From Dasyornis broadbenti (lineage: Eukaryota > Chordata > Aves > Passeriformes > Dasyornithidae): DNA of 64,000 nucleotides. The translations under genes were made by a program, and so were the position numbers. The DNA lies in the NCBI GenBank assembly GCA_013397935.1, contig VZRN01005010.1, positions 4,504,160 through 4,568,159 on the forward strand, read 5' to 3'. The number at the start of each line of letters is the position of its first letter. The stretch's first letter is position 1. The notes below the pieces were generated by a model, which saw only the letters and a list, made by a program, of their open reading frames with translations, did not search any database and was not told the origin of the DNA. This document shows, piece by piece, positions 1 through 12,100 of the stretch.

Positions 1-1303
1 AAAAGCATAATTTGAGACCTGTGGTTCAATTTCCATTTGGCACTGGCTAAATGTGGTGACAAGACTAGTCTATGGTTTCTGGTCTTGTTTCCTTCCTTGC
101 CCTAAAATCACTCAAAGAAGTGTCTTCGCAGTTTGCATAAGAGAAAGCCTCATTGTAGTAATTTTCAGTTCAGAAGGGAAGAGAAGAAGGGAGATAGTAT
201 GGTTCAAAAGTTGAAGATGAAATTAAAGAAATTTAGACTGGAAATATGTACAAACATTTAACATTTCACTTTCATTTAACTTTTCACTACGGGAGCAACT
301 AATCCTTCATCCTTTTCTGTATTTGAACATGTCTTAGATCTGTCTCTAAGAATTATACAATCATTCCTGAGCTTCCAAACTGTGATACAGATCACACCAC
401 TGTGTGATCCATGCCAAAGCCAGGAGCTGCCGTTGCTGACAGCAGCACTCAGTAGTGACATCAGGTATGGGATGCATTAAAAAACAAGTGCACAGAAACA
501 CACAGAGGAAAATTTAATCTACCTTTCCTCAGGAGACAGTATTACCCCCTGAAATAGGAGGGCTAAGGTGATTCATGCAGCCCAAAAATATTTACCAAGT
601 AGTGAATCTAAAATGTAAACTCTAAAGCATCTTGAGAAGGTCTGTCAGCAGGATATTCAGTAGGTCTTACTCAGTCACGAGTCAGAAGTAACTCCCGTGG
701 AGGGGCATGCTAAATTTGCTCAATAGAAATGACTAAGACAATAAACTCACAGGTCTCTCTTCAGATCCCACTACCATTAAAGGCAAATTAAGCACATACC
801 ACAGAATTAAAATTTCTCTTCTTTTTGTGACTGATGGATGACTCCTGGAATGGGGGCTTAGACTTTATACCCTACTACAGAGTCTGGCAATGAGGCATCT
901 GAAATCTGTTTATCTATTTGAGCTTTATTTTGACCTTCAAAATTTGACAAGGGATGAGCCATGAAAATCTACCACCAATTCTACTCTCGCCAGTTGCCAT
1001 TAGAAAAAAACACCCACAATTTCTGTATTTCTAGCTTTTTTCTTGACCAGCGGCTGTAATTGCAAGTGGCTTAACAATTTTGTTAATCATTTAATTAAAA
1101 AAAACATATCTGAACATAGAGCAAGATATGAATTATTTGATATATAAGTGTTAGGCCAAAACCTTTGCTCTTACTGCCATGACCTGAATACTATCAGGAT
1201 CAAAAGATACTGAACTGATCTCTCTCAAAAGATTCTAAAAATAGATTGAATGTCTGTTTTTCAGAAGACCAAAAAGCCACCAGAATGGACCTCAACTTAT
1301 ACT
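1..1303. other. Unique AT-rich non-coding DNA
   Basis: No recognisable gene, repeat family or RNA gene was seen on either strand. The open frames are short (about 61 codons at most) and have no domain signature. The interval ends in an A-run at 1304-1318 that leads into an assembly gap. Confidence 0.6.
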
Positions 1304-1422
1304 AAAAAAAAAAAAAAANNNNNNNNNNNNNNNNNNNNNNNNNNNNNNNNNNNNNNNNNNNNNNNNNNNNNNNNNNNNNNNNNNNNNNNNNNNNNAAAAA
1401 AAAAGAAGAAAAAAAAAGAAGA
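1304..1422. other. Assembly gap (77 N) inside an A-rich tract
   Basis: Fifteen A residues (1304-1318) precede 77 N (1319-1395). An A/G-rich tract follows, with nine A and then GAAGAA-type sequence. The gap is therefore a poorly resolved poly-purine/poly-A stretch. Its true length and content are unknown. Confidence 0.95.
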
Positions 1423-2061
1423 TATTTAGCACAAATACTCATTTGGGGTAACAAGAGTGTTCAGAGAAATTTCTCACATAAGTACCTGAGAAATATTTTA
1501 ATATTTCATCAATTTTTCTCAGGACCTGTTATTTTGAAACCAAGAACCCAAAGATAATCCAAAGTTACCATTTCTGTATTGAGGTGCATGTGTTGACTTC
1601 TAAAAGTGGCAACTAGCATGCTTTCCATATAAGTATATGTACAAATACATTTTAATACATTTAGTTCCCATCATCTTTTGTATCATCAATAAAAGAATAA
1701 ATTAATAAAGTTTCCTCATATTTTGCCCTCAAAAAAGGAAAAACAACTTTGATCTGTGATGAAGCAGAGGAATATTTTGAGCCCCAGTTAATGTTTTAGT
1801 TTTGTTTAAAGTTAATACCTGAAATTAAATGTTTTACAGAGATAATTTTGATTTCACAAGAAAAATATTGTAACTATTTCTTCCAAATGATATATTGATG
1901 GAAAATCATTATACTCCTTTCTCTGAAAGGAAATGCCCACTGAAATTGTCCTTTTTTCACCAAAATGCAGTGTATATTTATTTCTTTTTCAGTGATGTAC
2001 AAGGGCTGCACTACTTATCACAGAAGCAGATGAGACATTCGGAAGCACTGAACATGAGGGA
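1423..2061. other. Unique AT-rich non-coding DNA
   Basis: Nothing beyond short chance open frames is visible here. A TTTTTCAG-like acceptor motif near 1985 has no matching donor downstream before the CR1 begins. Confidence 0.55.
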
Positions 2062-2332
2062 AGTGGAGGGGCAGGGCCTGATCTCTTCTCTGTGGTGACA
2101 AAGGGAGCAGCATGAAACTCTGTTGGGGAGATTTAGGTTGGATATTAGGGAAAAGCTCTTCCCCAGAGGGTGGTTGGCCACTGGAACAGGCTCCCCAGGG
2201 AAGTGGTCACAGCACCAAGCCTGATGGAGTTCAAGAAGCGTTTGAGTTGTCAGGAATTGAGCTTGATGACTCTAAGGCTCTAAGGGGTTCCTTCCAAATC
2301 ATGATATTCTACGATTCCATGATTCTATGAAC
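2062..2332 (+). mobile_element. CR1 LINE, 3' end fragment
   Basis: This is the 3' terminal part (end of ORF2/3' UTR) of a Chicken Repeat 1 type non-LTR retrotransposon in sense orientation. Diagnostic segments seen are GGGCAGGGCCTGATCTCTTC near the start, the ACTGGAACAGGCTCCCCAGG block at 2178-2197, and the terminal repeats GATTCCATG ATTCTATGA at 2313-2331. CR1 copies are normally 5'-truncated and end in short ATTCTRTG-type repeats rather than poly(A), as here. The fragment covers about 270 bp and has no coding capacity. The 72-codon frame through it is a by-product of the repeat. Confidence 0.93.
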
Positions 2333-5300
2333 ATGAAGGGATAAATATTGCAACACTGAAAGGTTGTTTTTCCTTCTTTCCTTTCATAGCCTTTCTGTGG
2401 GAACAAGACTTTTGTATATGCACACCTTGTCTACGAAATGGAATTCAGATCTTTTCATATATTATAAATACTTTCCATAAAACTTTGGACTAGGCTCCAG
2501 AAGAATTCAAATTGTCCATGCTTTCCACTCAGTAAGCACCCCTCATGCACGTCCCAAGTATCCACACAGGCTGACACAAACAATCTTCACTGACCAAGTA
2601 CAACTGTTTAACGTGGGAGAAGAGCAAACACTCCCATTCAGGGGAATTTTACTCCACGAACTGCCAGAAAAATGAGATGCCCTAACAAGATGGTGTGGTT
2701 GTACCAGGGGACTGGGATGCCCTGAGAGCCACATGCAGGTGACAGCACAGTCACCAGAGGAAGTCACGCGGCATGAGGAGGACCCATCCCGGAGGAGGGC
2801 TTGGGGGATATACAGAGGCTTCAGCTCTGGCCTTTTGTCGAAGAAACACTCTCACACGTGTTTGAATACTGCATCGTTTCAGCAGAGAGGGAAAGGCTTC
2901 CAAGCTGCACAATTATGCTATTGTAATCACAAAGTGCAGGCCAAATTAGACAGAGCAGCTCTGTTTTCCTGAATCCGGTTTTATAAGCTACATTCTAGCG
3001 GCGCTCCATTACGCTGCTATGCAGAAGTGTCTGGCATTGTTTCCATCACAAACAAATCTTTATGTCCTAAATTCATGCTGGACGGAAACTTGGCTTCCAT
3101 GGCACAAACCTAAGAATTACATTTGTTTGTTTAAACAAATTTGAGGGAAAACATACTTGGCCATCTTTGAGTTATATGATGACAAGATGATTTAGATCTC
3201 CCATAAAAGATATAATTCTTTTTTTCTCCTCAAGCCAAACAATGATGCTTTCTTATAGCTGGACAGTTGCTGGCTAGAAGTACAAACCTATCGAGAAAAG
3301 CCAACTCTCAGCTGTATTGATTAAGGCAGCAGATGCTGAGCACCTCACAGGATGTGGTTCTTCCTTTGGAAGAGTGAAGACAAAGGTTTATCTCCTACAT
3401 TTATAAGACTGCACTTTCATTTCACTGATGCTTCTCTGTGTAAAACTTAATTAGAATTGATGTATTTTCACTGTATTGTGTACTATAGGAACTATTTCAT
3501 CTTCCCTAAACAGTACCTATTTACAAACCACTACTGTAATAAGACATTCTTGAAAGGAAACATCCTAAGAAAGATAAAGTTTAAATATATAAGAAATGCA
3601 ACCAAAACTCAATTTTTCACCTTTTCACATCAAGTGATTATCTATGCTTATGTAAAGTACTATCAAAAGAAAATGATGGTATTCTGCACCCAGCATCAAA
3701 AAAAAAAAAATCAGATCTATAAGTCCTTGAACAGATACATACAATTTTTTTTTCATATTTCTTTGTAGAATAAAATGCCTTATGTCACTTATTTAAGCAA
3801 ATTGTGCCTCAGAGAAAATATTGTAGTCTAAATGTATCCATAATTTTCTCTGTATAGAAGAGAAATCTGTATCATGTGTATAATCTGTGTCATTTCAGGT
3901 TATCTACGTGACTTCATGTATTAATCCAATCCCACTAATATATGGCACTGAAGTAGAGGAATAGAGAAAATTAGAAATCATTAGTAAAGCCTCCTCTGAA
4001 ACAAGAGACAAAAGCAACCTTAGTAAATGCTTCATTGTCATGCCACCTTAAATGTCTCTTTTATTTTTTACCACTTTCATTATATCTTCACTTCATTCAG
4101 TTGCGATCTAGACCCTACAAGGCTGTATCAAAGAGAAGGATTAAAAGGTCCTTCACAGAACAAACAAATACATATTCTCAGAGAAGCACACTGGATGATA
4201 CTGAGTATAGCACCCTTTGAATGTATTTTAGACATTCTCCTTTTGAATGTCTTAAACCCACTTGTACCTTTAAATGCCATAGAGTCAAAAGACAATAGAA
4301 GAATATGCAAAAATTTAAAATTTATAAAATATGTAACTTCACATGAAAAGCTGGAGCTCTTCACCTTTACTGAAATCAACTCTGTAGTGCAAAGTTACAA
4401 GCAGGACAACCATGCAGTTCATGATCATCTGGGCCTCGACTGAGAACATTCTCACTCCAAAAGATTCTCACAAACCACTCTTTATAACTCAGCAAGACCT
4501 ACCAGCTAAATGCCTTTTCCAAATTATCTCTTAAGATTTAATTTCCAGTACTGAATATTCGTTCTTGGCAGAGGCAGAGGAACTCAGAAACACAGATTAA
4601 ACAAACCATTATATGCACAGACACCTGCTACACTATGGCACACCATTAACAGAGAATCAAGTCTCAACAAATTACTTTGTTTGCCCATTGTTACGTTTAA
4701 GCGAGCGCTTGCCATGTAAAATAAAGCAATTCTGAGCAGTTTCCATTATGGAGTTATCTTTCTTAATGTCATCATTCACTACAACAGTGGCCAGAAGTGG
4801 ATTTTCCACTGACTAGATTATAGTTTACTTTGACAAAGTAATTATCTATTACTCCCATGTATACTGTTTGTTTATAAGTTCCGTACCACATGCTTCTTTC
4901 TAAACAGAAGTGATGGTATTTGCTGAAGACAAACCAAACAATGAGTTAGAAAGAAGAAATATACTGGTAGTCACTGAAACGCTCACAGTCGAAGGATCTT
5001 CAAGCCAGACATGCAATTGCTTTTGGATGGAACAGGGACATTAAGAAGCTGAATGGTGAGCTAAGAAGCTGACACTAGCCAAGAAAGGCCCTTGCGAGAT
5101 GTTTGCAAAAGTTTACCCAACGTTTTCAAGTCACTAAGCATCACCTGGACCTCCCACGAGGCTTACAAGCATCTGTCTAAATTCATTGAGTCCTCCACGC
5201 TTCTCTGACTTTGGGATACATACCCACACTCTTCACCTTACAAAGGAAGCACCTATACATTTCACCAGTTTACTGTGCTAAAGCAACCTATAGTCAACTT

Positions 5301-8184
5301 CTTCTCAGTGCTACAACCTTAAAAAGTACCAAGAAGCCTGTTTAGCTCATCAACTCAAAACACTGAGTCTCACTCTTTCCTGAGACTTTTTTTATTCCAC
5401 TATTTTTCCTGGCTTGCTTCTACTAAGAAATGCCACAGGTCTTCTCTTGAAGAACCAGTCTCTAGTTGACTGCTCTGAAGTTCCACCACTAACAACCATC
5501 ACTTTCAGAAGTTTTCTTTTTCCCCACTAATCTCCTCGTCATCTTTTTTTTTTTCCTCAAAAAATTTGATGGGGTGAGCAACTGATTTTTATTTTCTTCG
5601 AAAACTTCTCTTATTATCCATTGCAAAACCTGATTCCAAATTGTATGCGCTGCTTGTTGCGTCTTCCTAAGAACAGAAGTCAAAATTGATTGAGCTGACA
5701 TTCAGCTCTCTAAAAATAAAAGCCAGTTTCCCTTTGTGGTGTGAAGTAAATATGTACATTAAATTTTTCATCACTAGCTAAAATAACTCATTGCAGTTTC
5801 CTACTGAAGGGAAATGAGGAAGGTAATTTCTATGTGAAAGCATGACAAAGTAACACCTGTGGATTTGACATGATCAGCTCCCAATATATGTGAGTAAACC
5901 AAGGGCAAAATGCAAGGTAGTTTCCAGTCAGACTGAAACTAGCTCAGAGCAGCTTGCATTGATCTGCCCACGTGTTTTTGACAGTGCCACATATTAAAAA
6001 AAATAGTTTTTAAGTTAAATTTGAAACAGCAAAAGAATATCTTAATAAGAAGCATGTGTGTGCACACACATTTCCTTGACATAAACTGGTACCTGGATAT
6101 TGGTTTCAATAATCAGCATCTCAGTTCTCTACAAACATTTACAGGAAAACAGAATGCATAAAGTCCTGGGATTCAGTAAAATCCATGGCAAAACTCCCAC
6201 TAAGCTTCAGCTATCCTCATTCTTCCACTCAACCTCAAGTCAATGTGTCTTTTTGTTTATTTTCTTGTTCCAATACCTTCCACTAACAATATTAACACAG
6301 GAGAAATAAGTGCTTGTCAGCAGAGCTCTACAGAAATTGGCAGGTTCTGTTTAAAGGCATTTATGCAAGATTCTTCTTTGGTTTGATTAGACTATTCTTG
6401 TTTCAGCATTTGGACTCAGATCAAGAAAGAAATTTCAAATTCTGCCCACAGAATGTTCATGTACAGCATCTGAATTGGAATGAGGTCATTCTGCCTTCAT
6501 TTTCATGCCTTGAGGTTTGTTGCTAGCTTTAGAACCAGAAATCTGCAGCAAAACCGAGCTCCCTTCACCTACCTTCAGGACCAAATTATCTAACATCAGG
6601 AACTACTTACATTGGTGAATACATGCCAACAGCTATCACACAGTGGTATCTGAGATGGAGCATTTATTTCCTCTTTTAACCCTAAGGAAATATTATGATA
6701 ACAAAATGTCGTCACCCCTGGAAAGCATTGACTTTTACATGATGACCACAGGGTCCATTTTTGGACCAGCTTGTCTGAAATTCATTACAGTAACCAAAGA
6801 TTGGTGGGTTGGGCTTTTTGTCTGTTGTGTTCTAAGAAACTAGAATATTAAAAGCTTCATGCCATGTGAGCTTGGACAACAGAAGCTCTGAGAAGTTCCT
6901 CTTAACTGTGCAGCTGTAGCCCAGACTAAGAGAGAGTAGCATTTACAGCAATGTTGATTTGTGGGTCTTTGAAAATTAGTAGTCACTGCTGTAAAAGAGC
7001 CCATGAGTCTTTCTGAAAAACACTTCAAGTTGGAACCAGTGAAACTCTGAAACTTACTGTGAGGGCCCAAAACTCGGCTGGCATGTCCAGTTTATTGCTC
7101 CTGGCAATAAAGATGATCCCAAAGGTCTTCCAGACACACTAAAGTAATGACCAGTACATTTTTTGCTAATTTCTTGTTATTCTTATTTCCTTGTGCCACT
7201 CAGTATCTACTAATTTCAGTTCTCCTTACAGCTATTTCTCTCTGATCAACCTTCCTCCCTGTGTCACAGCGCTAATCAAGTACAGCACTGTCCTCCCAGT
7301 GACACCGTTTGTCAGTTCATGTGCACATGATGCTCGAAGGCTGTTATGTTGCAGCATCACCTTAGATATTTAAAACAAGACCTCCTGTAGTGTTATCCCA
7401 GCTAGTTAGGCAAAGGTCATCCCCATCCATTTGAATGGAAAATCCACAGCATTCACTTACGCATTCATGTATATGTGAAGGGCAGAGAAGTCTGGCACCC
7501 TGGAGAAGACTGTTGCCGACTTGAGCACACAGGATCTGGTTAGTGAGTGTTCCCATAGACCTGTAACTACACACATAACCCCACTCTGTTTGACTTTTTC
7601 CCCCCTTGGTTCTATTTTCCAAATCAAATTTTAAAGGTTTGGATCTGACCTTCTCACCCTGAGAAACAGTGAAAGAGCTCAAGCAGGAATACCTGGCCAG
7701 TCACACTATTAAAACAAAAACAATTACTGCCTTATTTAACAAAACAAGCCACAATCTCAAAATGGTAGAGGCCGCCTATTTTGTTAAGGTCTTAATAGCA
7801 TATTTTATGGTTCCCTGAGGAATAATTCTCCTTATTCAGAGAAACACTTATTAACCTTCATAATTTATTTGTGGCTTCACTAAACACGCACATACTGTAC
7901 TGTATGGCCATTAATCCTGGGAATGAACTTAATAATGATGGGTTCAGTTTAGCTCAGATAACCACCCAGATTTCTGGATACCTTTTTGAATATATATCAA
8001 CTGTTTGAGACTCACTAATACATTTTTTCCAGGGTCTCTCTTACATGGCACTCTGTTTCTGGTCAGCCCTCCCAGAAGGTCCCCAGTTTCCTCCCATGAT
8101 GTTAGGTGAAGTGTTACCTCAACCATTTGTTAACTGGCACCACAACTTTCATATTTCTGAGATAAAACCTTAGCTATCAGCCAG
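2333..8184. other. Unique AT-rich non-coding DNA
   Basis: No gene or known repeat was recognised. Slightly GC-richer sequence lies at 2700-2830. The longest frame (4027-4443, 138 codons) has no recognisable domain and overlaps another frame on the same strand and one on the opposite strand. A perfect 18-bp palindrome of alternating TG/CA lies at 6054-6071. Several segments, for example 2960-3080 and 7740-7930, could be conserved non-coding elements, but the sequence alone cannot show this. Confidence 0.5.
6054..6071. repeat. Perfect 18-bp alternating purine-pyrimidine palindrome
   Basis: The sequence ATGTGTGTGCACACACAT equals its own reverse complement. It is strictly alternating purine/pyrimidine, so cruciform or left-handed Z-DNA is physically possible. 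It may equally be two short TG/CA microsatellites meeting head to head. No function is implied. Confidence 0.8.
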
Positions 8185-8325
8185 AAGGTCCTAGATTAAT
8201 CCAGCCTGTGTTGTAGTCCTAGACTTTGCCATCAAACTTAGGTGCCGGCTCTCTCCCATGACGCTTGTTTCAGTGTTCTTCCTCTGTGGGAGATGAGAAT
8301 AGTGGAACTACAGAAATTACCCCAT
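8185..8325 (+). mobile_element. Possible degraded MIR/CORE-SINE
   Basis: Weak resemblance to the MIR family in sense orientation. A TTGCCATCAAACTTAGG segment is followed by GTTTCAGTGTTCTTCCTCTG and GGGAGATGAGAATAGTGGA, in the order of the MIR stretch that reads 'CTCTGCCAC... CAGTTTCCTCATCTG... ATGGGGATAATA'. Identity is low and the tRNA-like head is not clear, so the call could be wrong. A profile search against CORE-SINE models would decide it. Confidence 0.3.
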
Positions 8326-8823
8326 CTGACTCCTATAAATTTTGCATATAGCTAGTCTATTCTTAACCTCATACAGGTTTTGTTACTTCTAGTTTGGTTT
8401 TTTCCCCAATAATCTACTTAACCAGGCCTTTTTTGATGCCTTGCATTTGATACAGGGTCTTATGTATGTTTCTCCTGTCCTTATCACAGCAGGATTCTGA
8501 ACCTGTTTAGGACTCAAACACAGATAAGTTATTAAAAATAATGATTTATCTACAAAGTATTTTTTAAAAAATGTAAATTTCCCAGAAATATAGTCTTGCT
8601 ACTAAAGAGAACAAACATCTAAATTCTGGGAAGTCAGTCTCCCTACTAATACCTACTGTAAACTGTTTTTTGACTACTTTTGACTTTTTCTGCTGCTTTT
8701 AGCTAGTTATTACAACAGAATGTGAAGAACTCCTCCTTAACATACTCCATCATTTTCATAGAATGAACAAACTCAATACTAATGATGTTAACTCCCAGAA
8801 TTTATTAGCATAGTGATATTTCT

Positions 8824-9138
8824 GTGAAGCCTGAGGACAGAATAGCCATACCACGGCTATGTGAGCAATTACTGCTTGAACCAGAACAAACTTTAGAGAA
8901 AGCTATAGTTATTTCTAGCCAAATTGTGACTGCAGAAGCAAAGGCTAAAATAATTGCTCAAGAGGCTATAGACCATGTCCAAGCAGTTCATTCATTAACG
9001 GGCATAAACTGGCGTAAGTGCGGCAGGCAGAATGGTGGTAAACAGAGCACATTTGATACCTCTAGAAAGCACCATGCCATCTTAACACCCTCTGATATTT
9101 CAAAGTCAATCTTTGTGAATCTCTACTGTGTATTGTGA
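8824..9138 (+). pseudogene. Ty3/gypsy-like gag fragment (broken)
   Basis: The reading frame is open for 104 codons and resembles the C-terminal capsid plus nucleocapsid part of gypsy-type Gag. A helix-rich block (residues about 14-45, with LLLEPEQTLEKAI and then alternating A/K/Q) has the 'LLLEPxLTLEKAI' pattern common in that region. A cysteine-knuckle-like block follows (residues 62-80, NWRKCGRQN...STFDTS). Only one of the expected CCHC ligands (C66) remains. The positions for the first Cys, the His and the last Cys read W63, G71 and S75/T76. The frame starts at a GTG with no plausible initiator, stops at 9136-9138, and no LTR, protease or RT was recognised nearby. It is best read as an isolated, non-functional retroelement relic. 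A domesticated gag exon is a less likely alternative. Confidence 0.5.
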
Positions 9139-12100
9139 ACTCCACTTTGAAATAAAACCATGGACTGCAGGCAATTTCTGTATCAAATTATAGGTATGAT
9201 AAGGCTGACATAAAAGAATCACAAACCTGTACCTGCAGTTGTCACACCCAAAGACACTTGAAGACATTGGATATTCAACTTCTACTAAAACAAAATCAAT
9301 ATTTTAGTGATGAAACAAAAACACACTAAAGCACCTGGGCTTCAAGTCTATGCTGATTAAAGAGAAAACTTTGAAAACTTGGTCAGATATAACCAATGCA
9401 ACAAGCACGACTAAATATGCGGATGGGCTGAAATAGCAGCACTGAAAGATGTGAACTGCCCTGTTAACTAATAGAACAAGCACTTCACACGATCTTAGGA
9501 GGACCACAGAAATTTATGCATCAACTATTAGCTTACCCCTTGGGATGGACCAGGGAAGGAGATAAGGAGCCCTTGTTACTGTTATCTTTGGTTGACTGTA
9601 TAAAGGAGAGAGGAGCAAGAGAAGTTTCTGACTGCCCTTGGAAAGTGAAGAAAGTTGGCTAGTCTGGGCAAATCAGGAACTTACTTTCTTCTTCCGACAG
9701 CTCAAGTCCTTGGCACTCAGCCACAGGGCTCACTTAACAGCACAAGAGCAAAGACCCCAATGGGACCAAGCAAGAGGGTGCTGCTTTTGGAAGTGAAGCA
9801 CCTGATTCTGTTTGAGGGCCCAAAAAACCATGAGCTTCTCTGTAGGTTATACCAGCCAATACCAACTCAATGTGAATGAGCAAGACAAGATAAACATACA
9901 CTATGTAACATGTTCAAATGCATTGGCTGACTTTCCTGCATACAATTAGATGTAAGCCCTGAAGTGAAAACACTTCCATAGCTTGGTCACAGGACCAGAC
10001 AATTATCTATGGTGGGGTGGGGCCTATGGTCTTTGCTCACTAGCAAATCACCCCATCTTGCTGAACAGCTCAAAGTACATTACTGAGTAGAGGGAGAACA
10101 TTTGGGGATGCCTAACTAGCAGAAAATGCAGGAAGATCCCCTGACATAAGTGTAATGGGTCATCTCTGCCTAGCAGACTTGCAAGGGACATTGCACTGTA
10201 TCCCACTGAACACCAAAGCCAGGTGCCTGCGACTTGTTCAGAAGCTGCTTAGACAGTTGGCAGGAAGAGCAATGGCTCAGAATCAGATTCAAGTCCTAGG
10301 AAATCCTGTTACTTGCCAGAGAAATGAGAAAGGAGCAGCAACACTGCTGGCCCAGTTGTATCCATTGTTCCTGACACGGTGTATTAGGACCTTTTGGAAC
10401 AGCATCACAGAGCACAGAGTATGTTACTGCTTGTAACAGTCTATGCCAGCCAGTGCCTAGAAATAAGCTTTTTTTCTGCCTCACTTCTATAACTATGCAT
10501 CTATAAAATACTCGTGTTGCCTTAATTATGCCCCTATTTGCAATTCTAGCTTTGTTAGGTAAAACCTCCAATAATAAAATAAACAGAGGAGGTGACTTGT
10601 TCTTTTTCCTCTATTTTCACTAGCATAGCCTGCCACTAAAGTGAAAGTAGGAAAACACAAATGTTCTCCTAGAAATATTATTTTTTAACTGCAAGTATAT
10701 TTTTAATTATTTTTAGTCATCTCTTCAAACATTTTAAAACTTCTTGTCTTTTATGTGCTTAGAGGTTGAGGAGGCATCATTCTCAGTAACAATTATTACT
10801 TTCCACTGGAAATGTAGACAAAATTACTCTTTCAAGCTGTACTGAGTAAAATGTGCAAATACTTGTTTTATTTATATCACAGTAATCACCACATTGTTGC
10901 TAGTGCACCTAAATATAAATTGAACCCTATATTAGAATTCCACAAGTTCCTTTCCTGTTTGTTATTTTACATACTATCACCAAAAAAAGTTTTCTGACCA
11001 AAAACTCTGTGTACCACTGTAATGTAAACATTGACTGCAAGTAATTAGTAATGGGCAATTGTTGTCATTTAGAGATACTATATATATATATTTACATAGT
11101 ATCTGCAAAGTATAAGTAACAGGATAAGACCAAAGCTTTTTAATGGATTTTTCATGGATAGGGTTGACTGTAACTAAGTTTTGTCAATAAATATATTAAA
11201 ATGTAAGTCTCATTTAACACAATTTGCACCCTCTGTCCTACTGTTGGGAGGACATAAATGGTCCTTCACTGACTCGCCCTGCTGGCTGCTGGTACAACAG
11301 GGTCATGAGCAATTCAGCCTAAGTAAACGGGGAAGACTGACATTTCTATTTATTTACAGAGGATATCTTCCTTCCTCTGGTCTGCCTTCCTCCCTTCTTC
11401 ACCCCCGCAGTCTAACCCTGCCCTGTCTGGTACGTGGGTATGGCATTTGTCTTCCAAACATAACAAATAGAAGTTAACATTCACCAACTGTGACTTATCT
11501 GACAGCTCAGCACTCTGTTTCAAGTCCTTCACTGTTGCAACTTGATTTCCACAAAGCCCTGCGTCATACAGTGGCACCCTGCCAGGTCATAGGCTGCTCC
11601 ATCTCTTCAAAATGGTTTGCTAAGTTTGCTGAGCTTCTCCTCCTTCTCTTATGATGTTTCCTGTATTAATGGAAGATCATGTCAAATGGTATTATTGCAG
11701 GGAACAGCAATTCATTGTTCAGCAAAATTGTCCCTCCATTTTCAGTGTGAATTTTTACTGCTCCATTTGTCATAGTTCACTCAGCTCCTCTCTGTGAAGA
11801 TGTTGCTTTCCTAGTATTCTTCCTTGGACTGGAATAAAAATCGTCCAGTATGGCTCAGGTGTCAATTACTCCAGTCCAGAGGTAACATCCTTTCCCTCTC
11901 TCTAACCAGACTTGTTTCAGACATAGTAGGGCATGGATCCAGACTCCTGCTATGATCAACTACTTCCTGACCTCAGCTGCACCATAGGAACTCTTTTTTC
12001 TTATTGTTTAAAAGGCTAATATGTTTTATAGGCTTTTCCTTCCCCTTTTTTAGACCTTGGAATAGATCGAGGACTACTTAAGAGTCACAATGTAGCAATC

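Noticed and set aside
2112..2330. 72-codon open frame
   Set aside because: It lies wholly inside a CR1 3' UTR.
4027..4443. 138-codon plus-strand open frame
   Set aside because: AT-rich codons, overlapping frames on both strands, no recognisable domain and no supporting splice or promoter signals.
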